Positions 1 through 5,606 of a DNA stretch of 5,765 nucleotides are shown here, one piece after another (the stretch's first letter is position 1; every line of letters starts with the position of its first letter). The stretch lies in the NCBI GenBank assembly GCA_002422175.1, contig DITR01000199.1, forward strand, positions 35,045-40,809, written 5' to 3'. The notes beneath the pieces were generated by a model. It was given only the letters and a program-made list of their open reading frames with translations, did no database searches and was not told the origin of the DNA. A program made the position numbers and the translations under genes. The DNA comes from Alcaligenaceae bacterium UBA6179. Its GTDB lineage: Bacteria; Pseudomonadota; Gammaproteobacteria; Burkholderiales; Burkholderiaceae_B.

Positions 1-1
1 A

Positions 2-1285
2 CGTTTATTTAATCAACAACTTACCACTCGTTATGCTCATTATTTACCATTTAATGATATAAATGGTGTAGTAATTGATGTCGGGTTGGCTATCTTTTTT
101 CGAGCCCCACATTCCTACACGGGTGAAGATGTTCTTGAACTTCATGGCCATGGTGGTAGTGCTGTTTTAAATCGGTTATTAACCCGTGTCTTAGAAGTTG
201 GGCAAACAGAAAGTGTTAGGTTAGCTCAACCTGGCGAGTTTTCCCTAAGAGCTTTTTTAAATAATAAAATTGACCTAACTCAAGCTGAAGCAATTGCTGA
301 CTTAATCGATGCAACGTCTATCGCGGCAGCAAAGGCGGCAGCTGGTTCTTTAACAGGGCAATTTTCTCAAAAAATTGAAGATGTTTTAAAAGGTATTGTT
401 CAATTACGAACACTGGTCGAAGCTACGCTTGATTTTCCTGAAGAAGAAATTGAGTTTATTGAACAATATCAGGTAAAAGAAAAATTACATCGTATTGAAT
501 CATCTGTTCAATCTCTAATTACTAGTTCTATGAGTAGTTTGGCCTTAAAAGACGGCTTACGCGTCGTTTTAATGGGTGAGCCTAATGTGGGTAAGTCAAG
601 CCTACTTAATGCGCTCTGTGGCGAATCTGTAGCCATTGTGACCGATATTGCAGGTACAACTCGCGACCGTATTGCACAAGATCTGAACATTGATGGTGTA
701 CCCATAACACTTATTGATACGGCTGGTCTGCGTGAAACCAACGATAAGATAGAAATATTAGGTATTGAACGAACTTGGCAAGAAATCAATCAAGCCGATG
801 TTTTGCTTCATGTTGTAGATGCGTCAGATCCAAGTATTACAAGTTATAAAGATCATCAATCTTGGCTCGATTCAAATACAAACCATCATTATTTACTAAA
901 TTTAACTTTATTTAATAAAAGCGATTTGTGTGTAGAAGAAACGTTATCTGCAGGAATAAAAGAATCTGATAAACATATTATTTATGTTTCAGCTAAAACA
1001 GGTTTAGGGCTTGATGACTTGAAAACTAAACTTCTGGCTGCTGCTGGGCGAACTATTGGTGAATCTTCACCATGGCAAGGTCGAACTCGGCACATACGTG
1101 CTTTAAATCTCGCACAAAAGCATCTATTACAAGCGAGAGAACATCTATTTTTTGATGGTGTAGCACTCGATATAGTTGCTGAAGAATTACGACTTGCTCA
1201 TCATTCTTTGGGTGAAATTACCGGTAAAGTGTATGCCGACGATCTTTTAGGTGAAATATTTTCAAATTTTTGTATTGGAAAGTAA
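2..1285 (+). CDS. mnmE: tRNA modification GTPase MnmE (5'-truncated by the window edge)
   Basis: MnmE (TrmE) is a cytoplasmic GTPase that, in complex with MnmG, installs the (carboxymethyl)aminomethyl group at C5 of wobble U34 in a subset of tRNAs, using a folate-bound one-carbon unit. The frame is open from base 2 to the TAA at 1283-1285, giving 427 residues; by recall alignment with the E. coli protein about 34 N-terminal residues lie outside the window. The N-terminal folate-binding domain is visible (YTGEDVLELHGHGG, then PGEFSLRAFLNNKIDLTQAEA). The G domain follows, with residues numbered from base 2: G1 GEPNVGKS at about 192-199, then TDIAGTTRD, G3 DTAGLRET at about 239, G4 NKSD at about 305 and SAKTG. 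The protein ends in the conserved FCIGK containing the functional Cys. A TTG at 86 is in frame but is not the start, because conserved MnmE sequence (RYAHYLPFND) continues upstream. All motifs appear intact. Confidence 0.97.
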   Translation, partial: RLFNQQLTTRYAHYLPFNDINGVVIDVGLAIFFRAPHSYTGEDVLELHGHGGSAVLNRLLTRVLEVGQTESVRLAQPGEFSLRAFLNNKIDLTQAEAIADLIDATSIAAAKAAAGSLTGQFSQKIEDVLKGIVQLRTLVEATLDFPEEEIEFIEQYQVKEKLHRIESSVQSLITSSMSSLALKDGLRVVLMGEPNVGKSSLLNALCGESVAIVTDIAGTTRDRIAQDLNIDGVPITLIDTAGLRETNDKIEILGIERTWQEINQADVLLHVVDASDPSITSYKDHQSWLDSNTNHHYLLNLTLFNKSDLCVEETLSAGIKESDKHIIYVSAKTGLGLDDLKTKLLAAAGRTIGESSPWQGRTRHIRALNLAQKHLLQAREHLFFDGVALDIVAEELRLAHHSLGEITGKVYADDLLGEIFSNFCIGK

Positions 1286-1305
1286 CTTCTTTTAGTGGAT
1301 AAGGC

Positions 1306-1314
1306 TGTGTATAA
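1306..1314 (-). promoter_or_regulatory. DnaA box TTATACACA
   Basis: Reads TTATACACA on the minus strand, an exact match to TTATNCACA. It lies 20 bases past the mnmE stop. A one-mismatch copy (TTATCCACT, minus strand) sits just before it at 1294-1302. It faces the opposite way to the other strong boxes of the left cluster. Confidence 0.65.
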
Positions 1315-1344
1315 CCTGTGTACAGATTCTGCATAACTTGTTAG

Positions 1345-1353
1345 TTTTACACA
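1345..1353 (+). promoter_or_regulatory. DnaA box TTTTACACA
   Basis: Fits the relaxed consensus TTWTNCACA, with T instead of A at position 3. It is probably a weaker site than its neighbours, and it is supported by the surrounding cluster rather than on its own. Confidence 0.45.
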
Positions 1354-1363
1354 ACTCGAAAAG

Positions 1364-1382
1364 TTATGCACATTTATGCACA
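1364..1382 (+). promoter_or_regulatory. Two tandem DnaA boxes TTATGCACA
   Basis: Two identical TTATGCACA copies start at 1364 and 1374, one base apart and thus 10 bp in phase on the same face of the helix. Both match TTATNCACA exactly. A degenerate third copy (TAATGCACA) follows at 1397-1405. Such close same-direction pairs suit cooperative DnaA binding; that consequence is inferred. Confidence 0.65.
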
Positions 1383-1391
1383 TGTCTAAAC

Positions 1392-1414
1392 AGAGCTAAT
1401 GCACAGCTTTTTTT
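1392..1414 (+). terminator. Weak candidate terminator after mnmE
   Basis: A short stem (1392-1397 with 1405-1410, six pairs including one G-T, 7-base loop) runs into a T tract at 1408-1414. The layout is that of an intrinsic terminator for mnmE, which ends about 107 bases upstream, but the stem is short and poor in GC. The loop side also overlaps a degenerate DnaA box. This is a tentative call. Confidence 0.22.
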
Positions 1415-1459
1415 GCTTTCAACTTATTGAAAGAAATAGACATTATTGAAGTTATCAAC

Positions 1460-1468
1460 TTATCCACA
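1460..1468 (+). promoter_or_regulatory. Perfect DnaA box TTATCCACA next to the AT-rich tract
   Basis: TTATCCACA is the highest-affinity form of the DnaA box. With its right flank it reads TTATCCACAGGGC, which as I recall is the same 13-mer found at E. coli oriC box R1, where the unwinding element also lies on the 3' side of the box. A poorer box, TTATCAACT, abuts it on the left at 1452-1460. It is the best candidate for the DnaA anchor beside the unwinding site. Confidence 0.72.
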
Positions 1469-1472
1469 GGGC

Positions 1473-1518
1473 TTATTATCCATTAATCTTTATATATATA
1501 AAAGATTAATTAACAATG
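1473..1518. other. AT-rich candidate DNA unwinding element
   Basis: After the GGGC that follows the box at 1460-1468, the DNA is almost entirely A and T: two TTA triplets at 1473-1478, a TATATATATA run at 1491-1500, and TTAATTAA at 1507-1514. Two TTA triplets next to a GC-rich spacer are compatible with the start of a DnaA-trio (complement pattern YTW), but only two or three repeats can be read before the pattern breaks at TCC. Strand opening here is inferred from composition and position. Confidence 0.5.
1482..1510. repeat. 10-bp perfect inverted repeat around a TA run
   Basis: ATTAATCTTT at 1482-1491 is the exact reverse complement of AAAGATTAAT at 1501-1510, with a 9-base loop of alternating A and T. 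It lies in the candidate unwinding element and 22 bases past the aminotransferase stop (in that gene's direction). The stem has one G-C pair and no following T tract on either strand, so a standard terminator is unlikely. Cruciform formation or easy melting are the alternatives. Confidence 0.5.
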
Positions 1519-1531
1519 TAAGTAAATGGTT

Positions 1532-2698
1532 TTACAAACTTTTTAACCTTTCAATTGCTTGTGTTAAGGTATCGTCTTGTTTTGCAAAACAGAATCGAAT
1601 CAAACCTAAATTAGGTAACGGCTGTGATTTGTTGTAAAAAGCTGTTACCGGTATGACGGTTACACCTTGTTTCTGTGTTAACCATATCGCAAAATCGTCA
1701 TCGCTTTTATTCGATATATCGCGGTAGTCAGCTAATAAAAAAAATGTTGAGGGGCAGCTTAACGTTTTAAAGTTTGTTTGATTTAAGCCTTCTTGCAACA
1801 AATCTCGTTTTTGTTGATAAAAATTAGGTAGCTCTAAATAAGTTGTAGCATCTTGAGTGTACTCAGCAAGCGCATATTGAAAAGGTGATGGAACGGTAAA
1901 CACTAGAAACTGGTGTACCTTTCTAAGTTCTTTTGTTAATTTTTCGGGTGCGCAGCAATAACCAACTTTCCAACCTGTTGTGTGTGTTGTTTTTCCAAAT
2001 GAAGAAATAATAAAGCTGCGATCTATCAAATTTGGCCTTGAGGCTACGCTTAAATGTTTATGCGGTTTAAAAACGATATGTTCATAAACTTCATCAGATA
2101 ACAATAAAATTTTTGTATTTAATACAATTGCCTCTATTGCATCTAGATCTTCAACCGACATAATTGCACCAGTTGGGTTATTTGGGAAATTAAGAATTAT
2201 TAGCTTCGTTTTACTTGTTACCAATGCTGCCACATGGTTCCAATTAACCCAAAAAGTATTATGTTGATCATCTGGTGGCATCATTCTGACAAATACAGGC
2301 TTACCCCCTGCTAGACGTATTGCTGGTTCGTAAGCGTCGTAACTTGGTTCTATAACAATCGCTTCATCACCATGGCCCATACAAGCTAATACAGCGGCCA
2401 TAATAGCTTCTGTTGCTCCACTCGTTACAGTTATTTCTTTTTCTACATCGTAATCAGCGTTGTATAGTTTTTTAACCTTTTGTTTGATAACTTCTCTTAG
2501 CGGTGTCACACCAGGCATGTAGGGATATTGGTTATAACCTTCACGCATAGCACGAGTGACCAAGTTAATTAATTTGTCGCTAGGGTTAAAATCTGGAAAA
2601 CCTTGACCTAAATTAATGGCTTTGTAATCTATGGCCATTTTACTCATCGTCGTAAAGATTGTTGTTCCAACGTTCGGCAGCTTTGATGTGATGTCCAT
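1532..2698 (-). CDS. ybdL: PLP-dependent aminotransferase, YbdL-like (methionine aminotransferase type)
   Basis: A fold-type I, class I/II aminotransferase of 388 residues, close in length to E. coli YbdL, which transaminates methionine and some other amino acids with 2-oxo acids in the cytoplasm. Shared stretches include SKLPNVGTTIFT near the N terminus, INLGQGFPDF, NFPNNPTGA (PLP-binding Asn), SDEVYEH, and SSFGKTTHTTGWKVGYC, where K236 is the expected Schiff-base lysine. RFCFAK near the C terminus holds the expected carboxylate-binding Arg. I place the start at the ATG at 2696-2698, because AAGG lies five bases upstream and family similarity begins there; an in-frame TTG at 2731 would add 11 unconvincing residues. 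The gene is a single unit, divergent from mnmG and convergent with mnmE, and sits between the two DnaA-box clusters. Substrate is inferred from the family: kynurenine or glutamine transaminase activity is possible. Confidence 0.92.
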   Translation of the reverse strand: MDITSKLPNVGTTIFTTMSKMAIDYKAINLGQGFPDFNPSDKLINLVTRAMREGYNQYPYMPGVTPLREVIKQKVKKLYNADYDVEKEITVTSGATEAIMAAVLACMGHGDEAIVIEPSYDAYEPAIRLAGGKPVFVRMMPPDDQHNTFWVNWNHVAALVTSKTKLIILNFPNNPTGAIMSVEDLDAIEAIVLNTKILLLSDEVYEHIVFKPHKHLSVASRPNLIDRSFIISSFGKTTHTTGWKVGYCCAPEKLTKELRKVHQFLVFTVPSPFQYALAEYTQDATTYLELPNFYQQKRDLLQEGLNQTNFKTLSCPSTFFLLADYRDISNKSDDDFAIWLTQKQGVTVIPVTAFYNKSQPLPNLGLIRFCFAKQDDTLTQAIERLKSL

Positions 2699-2808
2699 CC
2701 CGACCTTGTTCTCTAAGTAATGGTTTAACAATGAATTAAAAAAATATTTCTATACTTTTAAATAATTTACTGTATTTGTATTCATCTTGTTGAGTATCGT
2801 CTGTAAAG

Positions 2809-2874
2809 TTATACACAACTTATCAACATTATATTCACAGCTTATCAACATAGTTATCCCCATTGTTATCCACA
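2809..2874 (+). promoter_or_regulatory. Phased array of six DnaA boxes or near-boxes
   Basis: Six 9-mers on the plus strand start at 2809, 2820, 2831, 2842, 2854 and 2866: TTATACACA, TTATCAACA, ATATTCACA, TTATCAACA, TTATCCCCA and TTATCCACA. The first and last match TTATNCACA exactly; each inner one has a single mismatch. Spacing is 11, 11, 11, 12 and 12 bp, close to one helical turn, all in one direction. Strong boxes at the ends with weak ones between, evenly spaced, is the pattern expected for an ordered DnaA filament. The weak inner boxes could respond to DnaA-ATP level; that part is inference. Confidence 0.75.
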
Positions 2875-2911
2875 GCTTTTAAGTTGTTACAGTGATCAGT
2901 GATGATGCATT

Positions 2912-2927
2912 TGTTTCACGTGAAACT
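2912..2927 (+). promoter_or_regulatory. parS: parS centromere site (15/16 match)
   Basis: TGTTTCACGTGAAACT differs from the widely conserved bacterial parS TGTTTCACGTGAAACA only at the last base, and the 14-base palindrome GTTTCACGTGAAAC is perfect. parS is bound by the CTP-dependent clamp ParB, and ParA acts on the resulting complex to separate sister origins. It sits 37 bases past the last DnaA box and 55 bases before mnmG, in the same locus as parA, as expected for a chromosomal ParABS system. Confidence 0.93.
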
Positions 2928-2944
2928 ATTTGGTTTACACAGCA

Positions 2945-2950
2945 TATAAT
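2945..2950 (+). promoter_or_regulatory. Candidate -10 element of the mnmG operon promoter
   Basis: A perfect TATAAT lies 32 bases before the mnmG ATG. No good -35 exists at the ideal 17-bp distance: the best is GTGAAA at 2920-2925 (four of six to TTGACA, 19-bp spacer), which falls inside parS. If this is the promoter, ParB on parS would cover its -35 region. No extended -10 TG is present. Confidence 0.4.
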
Positions 2951-2982
2951 TCAATTCTTACTCAATTCTAGGTAAAAGCATT

Positions 2983-4896
2983 ATGAGCGATGGGGCTACA
3001 TTTGATGTCATTGTTGTAGGTGGAGGGCATGCAGGAACTGAAGCTGCATTAGCATCTGCACGTGCAGGTGTTCGTACGCTCTTATTGACACACAATATTG
3101 ATACGTTAGGTCAAATGTCATGCAATCCCTCAATTGGTGGAATTGGTAAAGGTCATCTAGTAAAAGAAATCGATGCACTAGGCGGTGCTATGGCCATTTC
3201 TACCGATAAAGCCGGTATTCAATTTCGAACGTTAAATAGTTCAAAGGGTGCTGCAGTTCAGGCAACACGCGCACAAGCCGATCGTTTACTTTATAAATCG
3301 GCTATAAGGCAATTACTCGAAAACCAACCTAACTTAACTATCCTTCAACAATCTGTGGAAGATATGTTGGTGACTGGTGATCAAGTTAACGGGGTTGTGA
3401 CACAGCTTGGTATTTGTTTTTATGCACCTTGTGTCGTTTTAACTGCAGGCACCTTTCTTAACGGTTTGATTCATGTAGGTATGCAAAACTACACAGCAGG
3501 CAGAGCAGGAGACCCAGCCTCTATATCCTTGGCTCATCGCTTAAAAGAGTTGTCGCTGCCTCAAGGGCGACTCAAAACTGGAACCCCTCCACGCATTGAT
3601 GGTAAAACCATAAACTTTTCAAAGTTACAAATTCAAGAGGGTGATTCAAACCCTATTCCTGTTTTTTCATACTTGGGTCATGCGTCAATGCATCCGCGCC
3701 AGTTGCCTTGCTGGATCACACATACAAATGAAAAAACCCACGACATTATTCGTGCGGGTCTTGATCGATCACCTCTTTATGCGGGGGTGATTGAGGGTGT
3801 TGGTCCAAGATATTGCCCATCAATTGAAGATAAGGTAAATCGCTTTGCTACCAGAAATAGCCATCAGATTTTTCTTGAACCTGAAGGTTTAACAACCCAT
3901 GAGATTTATCCTAACGGCATTTCTACAAGCCTTCCTTATGATGTGCAGCTTGCTATTGTTCACTCTTTACCGGGCTTAGAACATGCTCATGTTATTAGGC
4001 CAGGTTACGCTATAGAGTATGACTACTTTGATCCGAGGCTTTTGAAAACTAGCTTAGAAACACAGTCAATTAAAGGTCTTTATTTTGCAGGACAAATTAA
4101 TGGTACGACGGGGTACGAAGAAGCAGCCGCTCAGGGGCTTATGGCAGGTTTAAATGCTGCTTTACAAGTACTTCAAAAAGACCCATTGGTGCTTAGGCGT
4201 GATCAAGCCTATATTGGTGTCATGATTGATGATCTGGTTAGTCATGGGGTAACTGAACCCTATCGTATGTTTACATCACGCGCTGAATATCGTTTAAGTT
4301 TAAGAGAAGACAATGCTGATTTACGTTTAACTGAAATCGGCCGTAATGTTGGTTTGGTTGACGATAGTAGATGGTCTGCCTATTCTTCTAAACGATTAGC
4401 GGTTGATGGTGAGATCGATCGATTGAAAAAAACATTTGTACATCCAACACTACTTGATTGTGAACAAGTCAATACAGTTTTTGGAAAGCCTCTTGAAAAG
4501 GAATACCTACTATCTGATTTGCTTCGCCGCCCTGATGTGAGCTATGACAGTATGTCCTCACTTAAGAAAACTGATGGTTCGTTCGTTTCAAATGTTCTGC
4601 TTGATGACATTGTTAAAGCGCAAGTTCAAGTTGAAATTAAGTATGAGGGGTATATCAGTCGGCAGAAAGAAGAGGTCATGCGACAAATAGGCCATGAATC
4701 TCAAGTTATACCTGGCGATCTTGATTTTGATCTTATTAATAGTCTTTCAATAGAAGTACGTCAAAAACTTAAAACCTATAAACCGAAAACGATTGGTCAA
4801 GCATCAAGAATTTCTGGTATTACCCCTGCGGCAATTTCACTCATAATGATTCACGTGAAACGTTTTCAGCATCAGATTGATCTTAGCCATACTTAA
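2983..4896 (+). CDS. mnmG: tRNA uridine-5-carboxymethylaminomethyl modification enzyme MnmG (GidA)
   Basis: FAD-dependent partner of MnmE in making (c)mnm5U34 on tRNA. The 637-residue product is close to the usual 620-640 and appears complete. The N-terminal dinucleotide-binding motif is GGGHAG at 13-18, followed by the conserved MSCNPSIGGIGKG with C47. KTGTPPRID, THTNEKTHD and the GidA signature GPRYCPSIEDK (C278) follow, C47 and C278 matching the two conserved cysteines of the family. The second signature is AGQINGTTGYEEAAAQG. The C-terminal helical domain, which contacts MnmE and tRNA, ends with IGQASRISGITPAAIS. The ATG is preceded by AGGT at 2970-2973, ten bases away (slightly long), and similarity starts within a few residues of it. 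It is the first gene of a plus-strand operon with rsmG two bases downstream. Its last codons carry a parS-like site. Confidence 0.98.
   Translation: MSDGATFDVIVVGGGHAGTEAALASARAGVRTLLLTHNIDTLGQMSCNPSIGGIGKGHLVKEIDALGGAMAISTDKAGIQFRTLNSSKGAAVQATRAQADRLLYKSAIRQLLENQPNLTILQQSVEDMLVTGDQVNGVVTQLGICFYAPCVVLTAGTFLNGLIHVGMQNYTAGRAGDPASISLAHRLKELSLPQGRLKTGTPPRIDGKTINFSKLQIQEGDSNPIPVFSYLGHASMHPRQLPCWITHTNEKTHDIIRAGLDRSPLYAGVIEGVGPRYCPSIEDKVNRFATRNSHQIFLEPEGLTTHEIYPNGISTSLPYDVQLAIVHSLPGLEHAHVIRPGYAIEYDYFDPRLLKTSLETQSIKGLYFAGQINGTTGYEEAAAQGLMAGLNAALQVLQKDPLVLRRDQAYIGVMIDDLVSHGVTEPYRMFTSRAEYRLSLREDNADLRLTEIGRNVGLVDDSRWSAYSSKRLAVDGEIDRLKKTFVHPTLLDCEQVNTVFGKPLEKEYLLSDLLRRPDVSYDSMSSLKKTDGSFVSNVLLDDIVKAQVQVEIKYEGYISRQKEEVMRQIGHESQVIPGDLDFDLINSLSIEVRQKLKTYKPKTIGQASRISGITPAAISLIMIHVKRFQHQIDLSHT
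4847..4862 (+). promoter_or_regulatory. parS: Second parS-like site inside mnmG (14/16 match)
   Basis: TGATTCACGTGAAACG matches TGTTTCACGTGAAACA at 14 of 16 positions (differences at 3 and 16); the inner TTCACGTGAA is a perfect palindrome. It encodes Ile-His-Val-Lys-Arg near the MnmG C terminus. With equal base frequencies, a 14/16 or better match is expected about 0.0015 times in a window this size, so chance is unlikely. ParB sites inside coding sequence near parAB are known in other bacteria. It lies 1.9 kb from the first parS. Confidence 0.72.
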
Positions 4897-4898
4897 AT

Positions 4899-5606
4899 AT
4901 GGCTAACTATGGTTTCAAAGAGCAGGATAAAAACAAAATCTTAATTGACATTCCGAAAGCTTTTGATTTACTTAAATTAAAACAAAATGCTGTAAAAGAA
5001 GATAAGTTGGCACGATATGCCCAGCTTATTCTTAAGTGGAATAAAACTTATAATTTAACGGCATTAAAAAATTTACAAGACATTTATACACAACACCTAT
5101 ATGACTCACTATCAGTTATTGAGCCCATAGAAGCCTATCTTAAAAAGCAGAATATTGAAGAGGCGAATATATTTGATGTCGGTTCTGGCGCAGGTTTGCC
5201 GGGCGTTATTATTTCAATTATGTGTCCCCAAATAAACGTTGTTTGTATTGACTCAGTTGGAAAAAAAGTTGCGTTTGTTAAGCATGTTGCAAGTATGTTG
5301 CAATTAAAAAACTTAAACGCTCAACATCAACGCATCGAAAATTGGAAAACTGAGCCTGCTGAAATTATTATTTCAAGGGCATTTTCATCGCTGGTTAACT
5401 TTACTAAGTTGGCAGGAATGCATGTACAAAAAAATGGCCAAATGATTGCTATGAAAGCACACCTATCGAAAGATGAATTAGAAGAGTTTGAACAACAAGA
5501 GTTATGGCAAATCAATCATGTTGAAAACCTTTTCGTGCCAAATATGACAGCGGTACGATGCCTGGTATGGATTAATAAAAAGGAACAACATGATGGTGAT
5601 CAATAG
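4899..5606 (+). CDS. rsmG: 16S rRNA (guanine-527-N7)-methyltransferase RsmG (GidB)
   Basis: A SAM-dependent enzyme that methylates N7 of G527 in 16S rRNA; loss of function in this family gives low-level streptomycin resistance. It has 235 residues, somewhat longer than the 207 of E. coli, with roughly 17 extra residues at the N terminus. Visible are the family segment KWNKTYNLTAL, then the SAM-binding glycine loop DVGSGAGLPG at 93-102, the acidic residue after strand 2 (D118 in VCIDSVGKK), ISRAFSSL, and a C-terminal VRCLVW that recalls betaproteobacterial RsmG. The ATG begins two bases after the mnmG stop with no clear Shine-Dalgarno, so translation is probably coupled to mnmG. The true start could be later, but I see no better in-frame ATG before the conserved region. 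parA overlaps its end by 17 bases. Confidence 0.96.
   Translation: MANYGFKEQDKNKILIDIPKAFDLLKLKQNAVKEDKLARYAQLILKWNKTYNLTALKNLQDIYTQHLYDSLSVIEPIEAYLKKQNIEEANIFDVGSGAGLPGVIISIMCPQINVVCIDSVGKKVAFVKHVASMLQLKNLNAQHQRIENWKTEPAEIIISRAFSSLVNFTKLAGMHVQKNGQMIAMKAHLSKDELEEFEQQELWQINHVENLFVPNMTAVRCLVWINKKEQHDGDQ
5580..5584 (+). promoter_or_regulatory. Ribosome binding site of parA, inside rsmG
   Basis: AAGGA lies five bases before the ATG at 5590 and eight before the ATG at 5593, so either Met could start ParA. It is the clearest ribosome binding site of the operon and lies within the last codons of rsmG. Confidence 0.55.

Larger units (their letters stand above)
1294..1518. other. Left DnaA-box cluster with AT-rich segment (candidate oriC, unwinding side)
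   Basis: The 246-base gap between mnmE and the aminotransferase holds no credible gene. It contains four matches to the relaxed DnaA-box consensus TTWTNCACA on the plus strand (1345-1353, 1364-1372, 1374-1382, 1460-1468) and one on the minus strand (1306-1314). One-mismatch relatives lie at 1294-1302 (minus), 1328-1336 (minus) and 1397-1405 (plus). The last perfect box is followed by GGGC and then by almost pure A/T DNA to about 1518. Box, short GC-rich spacer and AT-rich tract in this order resembles the DUE edge of known origins. The role as an origin is inferred from pattern and neighbourhood (mnmE, mnmG, rsmG, parA); no activity can be read from the sequence. Confidence 0.72.
2699..2982. 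other. Right origin region: AT-rich part, DnaA-box array, parS, mnmG promoter
   Basis: This 284-base gap between the divergent aminotransferase and mnmG contains no credible gene. From left to right it holds the aminotransferase leader, a very AT-rich stretch at about 2731-2780 (promoter region of the aminotransferase or a second easily melted segment), the DnaA-box array at 2809-2874, a short repeat (AGTGATC then AGTGATG, 2891-2904), a parS site at 2912-2927, and a -10-like element and ribosome binding site for mnmG. DnaA boxes directly upstream of mnmG (gidA) are a known feature of several proteobacterial origins; function here is inferred. Confidence 0.7.

Noticed and set aside
86..88. TTG at 86 as start of mnmE
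   Set aside because: Conserved MnmE sequence (RYAHYLPFND and following) continues in frame upstream to base 2, so the gene enters from outside the window.
508..789. Minus-strand open frame inside mnmE
   Set aside because: It lies wholly antisense to the conserved G domain and has no recognisable motif or start signal.
1201..1383. Minus-strand 60-codon open frame across the mnmE end and DnaA boxes
   Set aside because: Its composition follows the antisense of mnmE and the DnaA boxes; no motif or ribosome site was seen.
1446..1637. Plus-strand 63-codon open frame across the AT-rich tract
   Set aside because: It overlaps the end of the aminotransferase in antisense and the candidate unwinding element; no family resemblance.
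2699..2731. Longer aminotransferase starting at TTG 2731
   Set aside because: The extra 11 residues do not resemble the family, and the ATG at 2698 has AAGG at good spacing.
5084..5092. TTATACACA inside rsmG as an origin element
   Set aside because: It is an isolated exact DnaA box in coding sequence with no cluster around it; a single 9-mer of this kind can occur by chance in AT-rich DNA.
5327..5515. Minus-strand open frame inside rsmG
   Set aside because: It is antisense to conserved RsmG sequence, with no supporting signal.
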